Source of the DNA: Rhodoferax sp. GW822-FHT02A01
Lineage (GTDB): Bacteria > Pseudomonadota > Gammaproteobacteria > Burkholderiales > Burkholderiaceae_C
Direction of reading: 5' to 3'
NCBI RefSeq assembly: GCF_038784515.1
Contig: NZ_CP152376.1
Span: forward strand, 5,394,001 to 5,458,000
Length of the DNA: 64,000 bases
Shown here piece after piece: positions 7,919 through 15,841 of the stretch (the stretch's first letter is position 1; every line of letters begins with the position of its first letter). A model generated the notes under the pieces. That model was given only the letters and a program-made list of their open reading frames with translations. It ran no database searches and was not told the DNA's origin. The position numbers were made by a program, and so were the translations under genes.

Positions 7919-9052
7919 ATGGAACGATTCCGGAACTATTACGAAATCCTGGGGCTTACGCGTGCAGCCACCGAGATGGAGATCGCGCAGGCCTACAGGG
8001 CACGGTTGCAAAAACTGCAATCCGACCCAGGGGTGGACAGCGCAGGGTCCCTGGCAGAACAACTCAAATTGCTGGACGAGGCGTATCGCACGCTGACCCA
8101 TCCGGCGAGCAAGAAGAAGCACGATGAGCAAGTTGCCTGGCAGGCAACCAAGCGCGATCTGGACGCAGAAGAAGCACGGCGGCTGGCCTGGCGGCTCAAG
8201 GAAGAGCAGGCAATGGCCGAACATGCAGCCAAAGCGGCCCGGGAAGCCAGCGAAGCTGTCGCCATTGCTGCCGAATTGAAAGCCGCAGAAGAAGCGCAGC
8301 GCCAGGAGGTACAGGCGCGCATTGAGGCGTTGGCCGCAGCACGTTTTCGGCCACTCGCTGCCCGGCAGGCAACGGGCGGAACTGATTTTGCGGATACCCA
8401 GCCGCAAGAGGATTTGTCTGCGGCACCCCAGGTTGCGGCATCTGCAACGACGGCCTCTCGCTCTATTGCCGTAGTGACCGTTCTTGGCAGCGTGCTGTTT
8501 GTGTTGCTCTGCTTTGGTGGCTACTGGTTCATGCGCCCGACGCAAGCACTCAAGGCGGCCACTCCCGTGGCGATGGCGCAACCCGCTGTGGCACTTGCAT
8601 CTGAGGCGCCCGCATCGGCACCGCTTGTGCCAGCTTCGGAACCGGCGCCACCGGCATTGGCGGCCAGTGCCCCACCGTCCAACCCGCCCCCAAAGGTTGA
8701 CACCGCCAAATCCGAAGAGGCGCGGCAATACCAGAAGGCCCTGCAACAGGCAGAGCGGGACCATCCCGAACTCAATCCCAGAAGCGCAAGACGCCGCGAT
8801 GACCTCATTGCCTTCGTCGAGTCGCGTACGCGCCAGCATGTGAAGGAGGGGTATTCCAGGGGCAAGGCTTTGGAGATCGCCCTGCGCGATCTGGAAACAC
8901 AGGAGCAGACGCGGCGCCTGATCGAATCCGTCAAAGTAGAAAAGCCCAAACCCGCCACGGAATCCCCTCCGCCCGTGCTGGACCCAGGTGGCCATGCCGG
9001 CTTTGATCCCAAGTGCCGCTGGGTCACGTCGGAGCAATGGTCCTGCAAGTAA
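7919..9052 (+). CDS. J-domain-like membrane protein lacking the HPD motif
   Basis: The first ~70 of 377 residues follow the DnaJ J-domain pattern (YYEILGLTRAATEMEIAQAY in helix II, EAYRTLTHPASKKKHDE at the end). The loop that should carry the invariant HPD reads QSDPGVD, so stimulation of DnaK ATPase is doubtful. A coiled-coil Ala/Glu-rich stretch (about 75-140) follows, then one transmembrane helix (SIAVVTVLGSVLFVLLCFGG, about 181-200), a Pro/Ala linker (about 215-260) and a charged C-terminal domain. The predicted topology is a cytosolic J-like head with a periplasmic tail. It is followed by an MFS gene with its own leader. Function unknown; its RBS lies in a hairpin loop. Confidence 0.75.
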   Translation: MERFRNYYEILGLTRAATEMEIAQAYRARLQKLQSDPGVDSAGSLAEQLKLLDEAYRTLTHPASKKKHDEQVAWQATKRDLDAEEARRLAWRLKEEQAMAEHAAKAAREASEAVAIAAELKAAEEAQRQEVQARIEALAAARFRPLAARQATGGTDFADTQPQEDLSAAPQVAASATTASRSIAVVTVLGSVLFVLLCFGGYWFMRPTQALKAATPVAMAQPAVALASEAPASAPLVPASEPAPPALAASAPPSNPPPKVDTAKSEEARQYQKALQQAERDHPELNPRSARRRDDLIAFVESRTRQHVKEGYSRGKALEIALRDLETQEQTRRLIESVKVEKPKPATESPPPVLDPGGHAGFDPKCRWVTSEQWSCK

Positions 9053-9152
9053 CACTGCGCTTGGCGGCCCCGCACGCAGGGCAGCGCCTGCCATCTGGGC
9101 GCTCCTATAATCGGCCACGCATCCGCTGAGCGATGTTCACGAGTGGGAGTCC

Positions 9153-10547
9153 ATGTCAGTCACTGCTAAGCCGGATGAAAACGCGCCGCCCAAGGGGCTG
9201 ATCGCCGTACTCTTCACCGGGGTCTTCATGGCCGCGCTGGACACCGCCATCGTGGGGCCGGCGATTCCCGTGCTGCGCGAAACCTTTGGTGTGGACAACC
9301 GCGCGGTCGGCCTGGTGATGAGCGTATTTGTGCTGTTTTCACTGTGCAGCACGGCTCTCATGGCCAATTTGAGCGACCGCTACGGGCGCCGCCCGATCTA
9401 CCTTTTCAGTGTGTCGGTCTTCGCCCTGGGCTCCCTGCTGATCGCCCTGTCTCCCAGTTTCTGGATGGTGGTTGCCAGCCGAGCGGTGCAGGGCATGGGT
9501 GCCGGGGGCATCACGCCCACGGCCAGTGCCGTGGTGGGCGACATGTTTGCACCCGAGAAGCGCGGCAAGATGCTGGGCCTGATCGGGGCCACCTACGGCA
9601 TGGCCTTTGTACTCGGCCCCCCGCTGGCGTCCGCCCTCATGGTGGCTTTGAGCTGGCACTGGATCTTTCTGCTGAACCTGCCGATTGCCGCCGTCATCCT
9701 CTACCTGGGCGCCAAAGTGCTGCCTCAGCACCGCAGCAGAGCCGCACAGGCACCGCTGGATGTCACCGGTATTGCCGTCACCTTTGTTCTGCTGAGCGCC
9801 CTGGTGCTGGGCATCACCCGCGTACTGGACCCGTTGGTGGACCCGGTATTGGGCTCAGCGCTGTGGCCTTGGCTACTGCTGGCAGTGGCGCTGTTGCTGG
9901 CACTTCTGGTCGTGGTGGAGCGGCGCGCGACACAACCTCTGATTCCCATCTTCCTTTTTGAAAACCGCCAGCTTGCGACAACCTATCTGTTGGCCGCGGG
10001 CGCGGGCTACGGAATGGGCAGCGTGATCTTCCTGACCTCGATTGCCACCCATGCCTATGGCGTGACCTCGCAGCACGCCGGCTTTGTGCTGCTGCCCATG
10101 GTGGTGTGTTCCATGCTGGGCTCTGGCGGCGGCGGCAGGCTGCTCAATCGCCTGGGCGCACGCACCATGATTCTGCTGGGCTTTGCCATGCTGTCGCTGG
10201 GCTACGGGTTGACCGCCATCACCTCCTTCGGACTGTGGCTGTTTCTGGTCGCGTCCGTTCCGGTCGGTCTGGGTGTGGGCATCGTGGTAGGCGGTGCGCT
10301 ACGTTCCATCGCCATCGACGAAGCACCGCAGGACGTGCGCGCCGCAGCCCAGGGGCTGATCAACATCTGCACCGCGGTGGGCACGCTGACCGCAGCCGCC
10401 ACCATCAGCGCATTGGCCGACTTCAGCGGTGGTGGCGTGGAAGGCTTTGCCAAGGCCTACTATGTGGTCGCGGCCCTAATGGCAACCATGTTGCTGATTA
10501 CCCTGGGCCTGCGCAAGCAGTCCAAGGTGCAGTTGCAGACTGCCTGA
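9153..10547 (+). CDS. MFS transporter, DHA2-like multidrug efflux type
   Basis: Inner-membrane major facilitator of 464 residues with about 14 hydrophobic segments, as in the EmrB/QacA branch. Motif A appears as SDRYGRRPIY near residue 74, and the TM1 sequence GVFMAALDTAIVGPAIPVL matches the D1-type signature of drug-proton antiporters (LDxTxVNxALP-like). Motif C-like Gly-rich text (GATYGMAFVLGPPLASALM) follows. No membrane-fusion partner or regulator is next to it, so a two-membrane pump is unlikely. It converges on the TMADH-like gene with a 13-bp gap. Substrate unknown. Confidence 0.85.
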   Translation: MSVTAKPDENAPPKGLIAVLFTGVFMAALDTAIVGPAIPVLRETFGVDNRAVGLVMSVFVLFSLCSTALMANLSDRYGRRPIYLFSVSVFALGSLLIALSPSFWMVVASRAVQGMGAGGITPTASAVVGDMFAPEKRGKMLGLIGATYGMAFVLGPPLASALMVALSWHWIFLLNLPIAAVILYLGAKVLPQHRSRAAQAPLDVTGIAVTFVLLSALVLGITRVLDPLVDPVLGSALWPWLLLAVALLLALLVVVERRATQPLIPIFLFENRQLATTYLLAAGAGYGMGSVIFLTSIATHAYGVTSQHAGFVLLPMVVCSMLGSGGGGRLLNRLGARTMILLGFAMLSLGYGLTAITSFGLWLFLVASVPVGLGVGIVVGGALRSIAIDEAPQDVRAAAQGLINICTAVGTLTAAATISALADFSGGGVEGFAKAYYVVAALMATMLLITLGLRKQSKVQLQTA

Positions 10548-10560
10548 ACCCGGTGGCGCG

Positions 10561-12666
10561 CTAGCGCGTCGCCTCTCCTATCCGGATGAATTCTCGCTGG
10601 AAGGGCACCGTGTCCAGCGGCAAGGCTGGCGCATCCAGCTCCCGTGCGGCACGGTGCCCTGCATACACGGCGGCGGCAACGGTACCCGGCGCATAAGCGT
10701 CACCCAGCACCTGCACGCTGCGTATGCCGGCTGTGGGCCAGTCGGCCTCACGCGCCTGCAATTGCACATACAAGGCATCCGCCGGGTCGCGCATGGTGAC
10801 CATCACCACACTGGCACAGCGCAGGGTGGTGCGCGCATCCGAATACACGTCGCAAAGTTCCACCGCCAACCCGGCGCCGTCGGTCTGGATGGCGGCCACC
10901 TCGGCGTTGGTACGGATCTGCACGCCCAGCTTGTGCAGACCGCTCTGGATGCGGTGCTGCTCCATGGTCATGTCGGTGAACTCGGACACCTTGACGCTGG
11001 GGGTGACCAGATGCACTTCCAGCCCTCGTCTGCGCAATTGCTCGGCAATGGCTCCACCCATGTAGTAGTGGTCATCGTCATAGACCATTACAGGCGACGC
11101 AATGGCGGCGCCGGAAAATACGTCATCTGGGGTGAAGATGCGCGGCGCCAACGCAGCGTCGGCGGTGTCGATCAACGGTGCGCGGTGCTGTCGCCCCAGC
11201 CCGTCCTTGCGCCAGGTGGAACCCGTGGCCACGAAGACGCGGTTGAAGCCAAAGACCAGCACGTCATCCGCTGTCAGACGGCTGTCCAGATACAGGTTGA
11301 CGTTGGACATGGTCTGTATGCGCTGCATACGCCAGTCAGCCACGCGCATCCAGGTCGAAAGGCCGGGCAACGCGGCGTCGTTCAGCAGCCGGCCACCCAC
11401 GCGCTTGCCGGCATCGGCCAGGGCCACTTCGTAGCCACGTTGACCCAGCGCCCGCGCGAGCTCCAGACCGGCAGGGCCGGCGCCCACCACCAGCACCGAG
11501 TCCTTGGACTGCGCAGTTGCAATGCGTTCCGGATGCCAACCCTTGCGCCATTCCTCGCCCATGGTGGGGTTCTGGGTGCAGCGTATGGGCACGCACAGGT
11601 TGTCGCCCGTCACGCAGATGTTGCAGCCTATGCATTCGCGGATTTCGTCCATGCGCCCCTGCTCCACCTTGGCGGGTAGAAACGGGTCTGCAATGCTGGG
11701 CCGGGCCGCACCTATGAGGTCCATCACGCCACGCTTGATGGCCGAGACCATGGCATCCGGCGAGGTGTAGCGCCCTACGCCCACCACCGGCTTGGTGGTG
11801 AGCTGCTTGACGTGGGCGATGTACTGCTCCTGGTAACCCTCCTGCGAGAAGCGTGCGGTCTGGCTGTCGTTGGACCAGTCAGCGATGTTCACGTCCCACA
11901 AGTCCGGCAGCTCGGCCAAGAGCGCAATTACATCGCGCCCTTCGTTGGCGGAGGTGATACCCAGCGGTCCCAGCAACTGGTCCACCGCCAGACGCACCAC
12001 CACGCCGCAGCGGTCGCCCACCGCGTCCTTGGTGTCCTCGATGAGCTCGCGCAGAAAGCGCACGCGGTTTTCCAGGCTGCCGCCGTATTCATCGGTGCGC
12101 CGGTTGGTGCGGCGCGAGAGGAAGTGCATGGGCAGCCCTAAGTCATGGCCAGCGTACACATACACCAGATCAAAACCAGCGTCGCGCGCGCGCAGGGCGG
12201 CATTGCGATGCCAGCGCCGCACGTTGGCAATGTCGCGCTTGTCCATGGTGCGCGCCTGGATGGGGTCGTTGGCCTTGACCGGCGTATGCGAGGGTGCCAT
12301 GGGAATCTCGCGGCTGTAGCGGTTGGCCGTGGCATAGCCGTTGAAGAAGAGCTCGGCACCGGCCAGCGCGCCATGCGCATGGCAGGCGTCGGTCATCAGG
12401 CGCAAGGCCGGGATGTCGCGCTCGTCCCACAGCCGCCCCTCCATGTAAGGTGCGGTCTCGGAGTAGGGGCTGATCTCGATTTCCTCAGTGCACACCACAC
12501 CCCAGCCCCCTTCGGCCTTGACGCCGCGCATGGCGGCCAGGGACTGTGGCTTGCCGTGTCCCATGCCGTTGCAGTGGGGCACTTGGTAGAAACGGTTCTT
12601 GGTCTTTACCGGACCGATCTGGACCGACTCAAAGAGGATGTCAAAACGTGGATCGCGGGTATTCAT
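10561..12666 (-). CDS. trimethylamine/histamine dehydrogenase-like iron-sulfur flavoprotein
   Basis: A 701-residue enzyme that follows TMADH from end to end. The OYE-type (beta/alpha)8 domain has the covalent 6-S-cysteinyl-FMN residue Cys32 (RFYQVPHCNG), and the catalytic His174 and Asp267. A [4Fe-4S] site uses Cys345, Cys348, Cys351 and Cys363, and an ADP/NAD-type domain starts at VLVVGAGPAG (about 390). The residues matching the TMADH aromatic box are Glu62 (Tyr in TMADH), Trp264 (kept) and Asp355 (Trp in TMADH). Asp at the last position is what histamine dehydrogenase has. An oxidative deaminase for a primary or diamine-like substrate is therefore more likely than trimethylamine. It is the last gene of a minus-strand group with a rhodanese and a hydrolase. 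Confidence 0.88.
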   Translation of the reverse strand: MNTRDPRFDILFESVQIGPVKTKNRFYQVPHCNGMGHGKPQSLAAMRGVKAEGGWGVVCTEEIEISPYSETAPYMEGRLWDERDIPALRLMTDACHAHGALAGAELFFNGYATANRYSREIPMAPSHTPVKANDPIQARTMDKRDIANVRRWHRNAALRARDAGFDLVYVYAGHDLGLPMHFLSRRTNRRTDEYGGSLENRVRFLRELIEDTKDAVGDRCGVVVRLAVDQLLGPLGITSANEGRDVIALLAELPDLWDVNIADWSNDSQTARFSQEGYQEQYIAHVKQLTTKPVVGVGRYTSPDAMVSAIKRGVMDLIGAARPSIADPFLPAKVEQGRMDEIRECIGCNICVTGDNLCVPIRCTQNPTMGEEWRKGWHPERIATAQSKDSVLVVGAGPAGLELARALGQRGYEVALADAGKRVGGRLLNDAALPGLSTWMRVADWRMQRIQTMSNVNLYLDSRLTADDVLVFGFNRVFVATGSTWRKDGLGRQHRAPLIDTADAALAPRIFTPDDVFSGAAIASPVMVYDDDHYYMGGAIAEQLRRRGLEVHLVTPSVKVSEFTDMTMEQHRIQSGLHKLGVQIRTNAEVAAIQTDGAGLAVELCDVYSDARTTLRCASVVMVTMRDPADALYVQLQAREADWPTAGIRSVQVLGDAYAPGTVAAAVYAGHRAARELDAPALPLDTVPFQREFIRIGEATR

Positions 12667-12739
12667 GGTGACCCGAATTTAGACGCAGATTTCCACCAGC
12701 GTGGGGCCAGCAGCGGCGGTGATGACGGAGCCAATGCCG

Positions 12740-13669
12740 CTAGGGCATATCGCACCGGCACACCACCGGATTGGCCGGGTCACTGCTCCACTCCAGCCAA
12801 CCGCCGTCGTACACGCTAATGTGCTCCCAGCCCATCAGCCAGGCATAGAAAAAGGCCAGTGATGCGCGCCAGCCGGTGCCGCAGTAAAAAGCGATGTGCA
12901 TGTGCGGGTGAATGCCCGCTTCAGCCCAGACCGCAGCGATGTCGGCCGCAGGCTTCATGCGCCCATCGGGCAATTGAAAACTACCCATGTGGTTGACGTC
13001 GCCATCGCGGCCCGCGTGCCCCCACAGGGCGCCGGGTATTTCGCCCCGCACCGCAATGTAGTCGTAGCCCGAAGTCTCACCCATGAACTCGGCACGGCTG
13101 CGTATGCTGACCAGGGTACCTTGGTGATCATCCAGCAGTTTCTTGGTCTGATCCATGTCCAACAAGAGCTCGGGCCGCGCAGGAAAACTGCCGGGCCAAG
13201 CCCCATGCGATACAGAAACAATGGACTGCTGTTCGTCTCCACGATGGAGCGGCTGCCCCGCTGCGCACCAGGCATCAAAACCACCGTCGAGCAGCCGCAC
13301 ATCCTGCACCCCGGCGTACAGCAACAGATGCGCCACGCGCGCCGCGGCCAGTGTGTTGCGTCCATACAGGATCATGGTGGTGTGTGGGCCGATTCCCGCT
13401 TCTTCCATCACGCGGAGCAACTCCGCATCCGCCACCTTGTTCCACAGCGGAGCGTTTTCAAACTGCAGCGTATCGAGATAGCCCGCAGCAGGAATGTGGC
13501 TCTCCCGATATGCCGCTCGTCCATCACAGGCAACTTCGAAAAGTTTCCAACTGTGCGCCGGCGCGGCAGCGACTTGCCGCCCCGCAATCAGCTTGGCAAG
13601 CCATGGCACGCTCACCAATTGCCGCCAGCGCATCAGGTCGGAACGGAAGCTCTCAGGGGCTGCGCTCAA
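12740..13669 (-). CDS. two-domain rhodanese-type sulfurtransferase
   Basis: Thiosulfate or 3-mercaptopyruvate sulfurtransferase of 309 residues with tandem rhodanese domains: an inactive N-terminal one, and a C-terminal one carrying the persulfide Cys at about 263 in the loop CGTGWR. Known TST/MST loops read CRKGVT or CGSGVT, so this CG-type loop is nearer the mercaptopyruvate type. The start is TTG, overlapping the stop of the upstream dienelactone hydrolase as TTGA; the next in-frame ATG (MRWRQLV) would cost 12 residues. A Cys-rich end (VVCRCDMP) is unusual. It lies 73 bp upstream of the TMADH-like gene. Confidence 0.85.
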   Translation of the reverse strand: MSAAPESFRSDLMRWRQLVSVPWLAKLIAGRQVAAAPAHSWKLFEVACDGRAAYRESHIPAAGYLDTLQFENAPLWNKVADAELLRVMEEAGIGPHTTMILYGRNTLAAARVAHLLLYAGVQDVRLLDGGFDAWCAAGQPLHRGDEQQSIVSVSHGAWPGSFPARPELLLDMDQTKKLLDDHQGTLVSIRSRAEFMGETSGYDYIAVRGEIPGALWGHAGRDGDVNHMGSFQLPDGRMKPAADIAAVWAEAGIHPHMHIAFYCGTGWRASLAFFYAWLMGWEHISVYDGGWLEWSSDPANPVVCRCDMP

Positions 13670-14364
13670 ACCAGTTTTTCAGCCAGCCATTGCAGCGTGC
13701 GTCCATGGGCCAGTGCCGAGGCGCGCTGGTTGTACATGGGCCGGCCCCAGCAATTGAAACCGTGGTCGACTCCGGGGTAGACGTGGAACTCTGCATTGCT
13801 GCGTCCGGCAAAGGCGGCCTTGACCGCTTCCACCGCAGTCATAGGAATGTGCGCATCGCGCTCGGCATAGTGAAACAGGATGGGCACCTGGATGGAGGGC
13901 GCAATACCGAGGTTGTCCTGGATGCGTCCGCCGTAGTAGCACACCGCCGCATCGATGGCACCGGTGGCCGCCAGCGCATAGGCCAGGCGACCACCCATGC
14001 AATACCCCACCGCACCGACAGCACCGTCCAGCTCAGGCAAGCCCCGCAAGACCTGTGCAGCGGATTGCAGGTCCAGCACCGTGTTGGGCGCATCCAGATT
14101 CATCATGTAGTTGCGAGCCTGCTTGGAACCCTCTTCGTCATAGCCCAGGTCCACACGGGGTTGCTGGCGCCAGAACACATCGGGTGCCAACACTACATAG
14201 CCGTCCATGGCGTATTGATCTGCCACTGCGCGAATGTGCGCATTGACGCCCCAGATTTCCTGCAGGATCAGCAGACCCGGGCCGCGCCCGGTGGGTGGCA
14301 GTGACATATAGGCGTCAAAACTACGGCCATCGTGACTGGCTATTGAAATAGTACGATCGTTCAT
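13666..14364 (-). CDS. dienelactone hydrolase family protein
   Basis: Alpha/beta hydrolase of 232 residues with the full dienelactone hydrolase active-site set: Glu36 (LQEIWGV), nucleophile Cys122 (GYCMGG), Asp170 (ERDAHIP) and His201 (VDHGFNC). It would open carboxymethylene-butenolide-type lactones, but many homologues have unknown substrates. The start was placed at MNDRTISIAS; the open frame continues upstream without a credible RBS or homology. It is the first gene of the minus-strand group and divergent from the beta-barrel-like protein gene. Confidence 0.85.
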   Translation of the reverse strand: MNDRTISIASHDGRSFDAYMSLPPTGRGPGLLILQEIWGVNAHIRAVADQYAMDGYVVLAPDVFWRQQPRVDLGYDEEGSKQARNYMMNLDAPNTVLDLQSAAQVLRGLPELDGAVGAVGYCMGGRLAYALAATGAIDAAVCYYGGRIQDNLGIAPSIQVPILFHYAERDAHIPMTAVEAVKAAFAGRSNAEFHVYPGVDHGFNCWGRPMYNQRASALAHGRTLQWLAEKLV

Positions 14365-14397
14365 ATTTTCTTCCGTAAAGTAATCTTGAAGTAAGGC

Positions 14398-14415
14398 TTG
14401 CTCCAAACGGAGCAA
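14398..14415. promoter_or_regulatory. inverted repeat in divergent promoter region
   Basis: Perfect 7-bp arms TTGCTCC and GGAGCAA around AAAC, between the divergent dienelactone hydrolase gene (start 14364) and the beta-barrel-like gene (start 14471). It could be an operator or the base of a leader hairpin. There is no T-run, so it is not a normal terminator. Confidence 0.35.
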
Positions 14416-14470
14416 CATGGTGCAGAATAACTTCCAACTAGATAAATTTTGTTGCTTGGAGGTAATTCTG

Positions 14471-15781
14471 ATGACCCGTAACCACTCGGCTTTCACTTTC
14501 TCCGCCCGTCTCGGACTGGTATTGACCCTAGGCGCAGCACCTTGGTGTGCAAGCCATGCAGACCCTCTGCTTACGGGCAAGGCATTTGATCTAGTGGTAG
14601 GTGTGAACAGCGGATACACCGTCTCAGGAAACGACGTCACGGTCACAGGCGGCACCGTATCCAACCCCTTTGGCGCGACCACACTGGAGGATCTGAAGAA
14701 TCAGCTGACCACAGCAGGACTGAGTAACATCAACTCGCAGTACAACGCGAATTCTGCAGCCGTGATTCGTGCGGGCTATCTGGGCTTTCCCATCGTCATC
14801 AGCACCATCACCAATTCGACGCAAGTGGACCTGAACATTCCGGGGCTGAACATCAGCAAGAGCTTCAACGCGCAGTCCACACGGGACGGCAACAAGAGTG
14901 ATCTGTTCGACTACCTCAAGGCCAACGGCAGCGACATTCTGAGCGGCATTCAGCAGAAGCTGACGCAGTATTCCCCCATCAGCCCGGTTGCAGGCAACCC
15001 GAGCTCCCTGCAGAGTCGCATGGTGGCGGATGACTTTGACCGCGGGTTCACGCAGTTCGCCTCCAACATCAAGAGCACCGACGAGCAAGGCAGTTCCAGC
15101 AACAACCTGGTCGGCGTAGGGCTGTCCCTGCAGTCAACGGACACGGGACACGTCAAGACCGATACCGTGGCCCTGCCGCTGTCCTACACCATCCGTTCTG
15201 ATCTGGACCCACGCAAGCAGTGGACTTTCTACATGCCGATCTCGCAAAGCGACTCTGCAGGTGCCAAGGCCTATGGCGTGAATCTCGGTGTGTCTTACCG
15301 CACACCGATCACCGACGAATGGTCGCTGATGCCGGCCATTGGTTATGGCGTGACCGGCAGCGTGGATCTGGGCAGTGCGGCCGCCATGATGGCCGCCTCC
15401 CTCACCAGCCAGTACACCCTCAAGCTCGACGGCTATGACCTGGCCATCGGCAACATGGTGGGTTACCTGCAATCGAGTCAACTGAGCGTGGGCGACTACT
15501 CGGTGGACCCCAAGGTCACCAACACGGTGTTCCGCAATGGCGTGCTGTTCTCCATGCCCACATCCCTGTTCGGCCCCAAGCAGGCGCTTGAGTTCTCCTA
15601 CATCATTACCAACTACACCGGCTCCACCCTGTATTCCAACCAATACCAGGAGATCGGCATCACGCTGGGAACCAACAAGGGCGCCAATACGGCACGTACC
15701 TATTTCCGCGCTGGCCTGAGCTACCTCACCGGCGACAATGGCATCACCGCCTCACGGATGAACTTCGGCTACTGGTTCTGA
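14471..15781 (+). CDS. exported beta-barrel-like protein of the CHAT/FecR cassette
   Basis: A 436-residue protein of unrecognised family. The start MTRNHSAFTF has a strong GGAGG eight bases upstream. The signal peptide ends ASHA-DP around residue 31. The second half (from about residue 215) shows repeated amphipathic strands, for example LVGVGLSLQS, DTVALPLSYTIRS, WTFYMPISQSD, AYGVNLGVSYRTPI and LEFSYIITNYTG. The chain ends in ...FGYWF, an aromatic C-terminus typical of BAM-assembled outer-membrane barrels. The N-terminal half is a soluble Ser/Thr/Asn-rich domain. It is followed after 60 bp by the CHAT gene and then the FecR gene, all on one strand, so it may form the outer-membrane part of one system. 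Confidence 0.7.
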   Translation: MTRNHSAFTFSARLGLVLTLGAAPWCASHADPLLTGKAFDLVVGVNSGYTVSGNDVTVTGGTVSNPFGATTLEDLKNQLTTAGLSNINSQYNANSAAVIRAGYLGFPIVISTITNSTQVDLNIPGLNISKSFNAQSTRDGNKSDLFDYLKANGSDILSGIQQKLTQYSPISPVAGNPSSLQSRMVADDFDRGFTQFASNIKSTDEQGSSSNNLVGVGLSLQSTDTGHVKTDTVALPLSYTIRSDLDPRKQWTFYMPISQSDSAGAKAYGVNLGVSYRTPITDEWSLMPAIGYGVTGSVDLGSAAAMMAASLTSQYTLKLDGYDLAIGNMVGYLQSSQLSVGDYSVDPKVTNTVFRNGVLFSMPTSLFGPKQALEFSYIITNYTGSTLYSNQYQEIGITLGTNKGANTARTYFRAGLSYLTGDNGITASRMNFGYWF

Positions 15782-15841
15782 TCGAGCTGGAGAAATGACT
15801 GCACGGCAGTTTGACGCCACGCTGCTTCTGCCGGTATTTGT

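Noticed and set aside
9106..9111. TATAAT before the MFS gene
   Set aside because: Good -10 but no acceptable -35 at 16-18 bp; left unannotated as a promoter.
7319..9118. 599-aa minus-strand frame
   Set aside because: Antisense to the ubiM-like and J-like genes; no motif, low-complexity Arg/Gly/Cys composition.
13666..14682. 338-aa form of the dienelactone hydrolase
   Set aside because: The first 106 residues run through the promoter and the divergent gene and show no homology; start moved to 14364.
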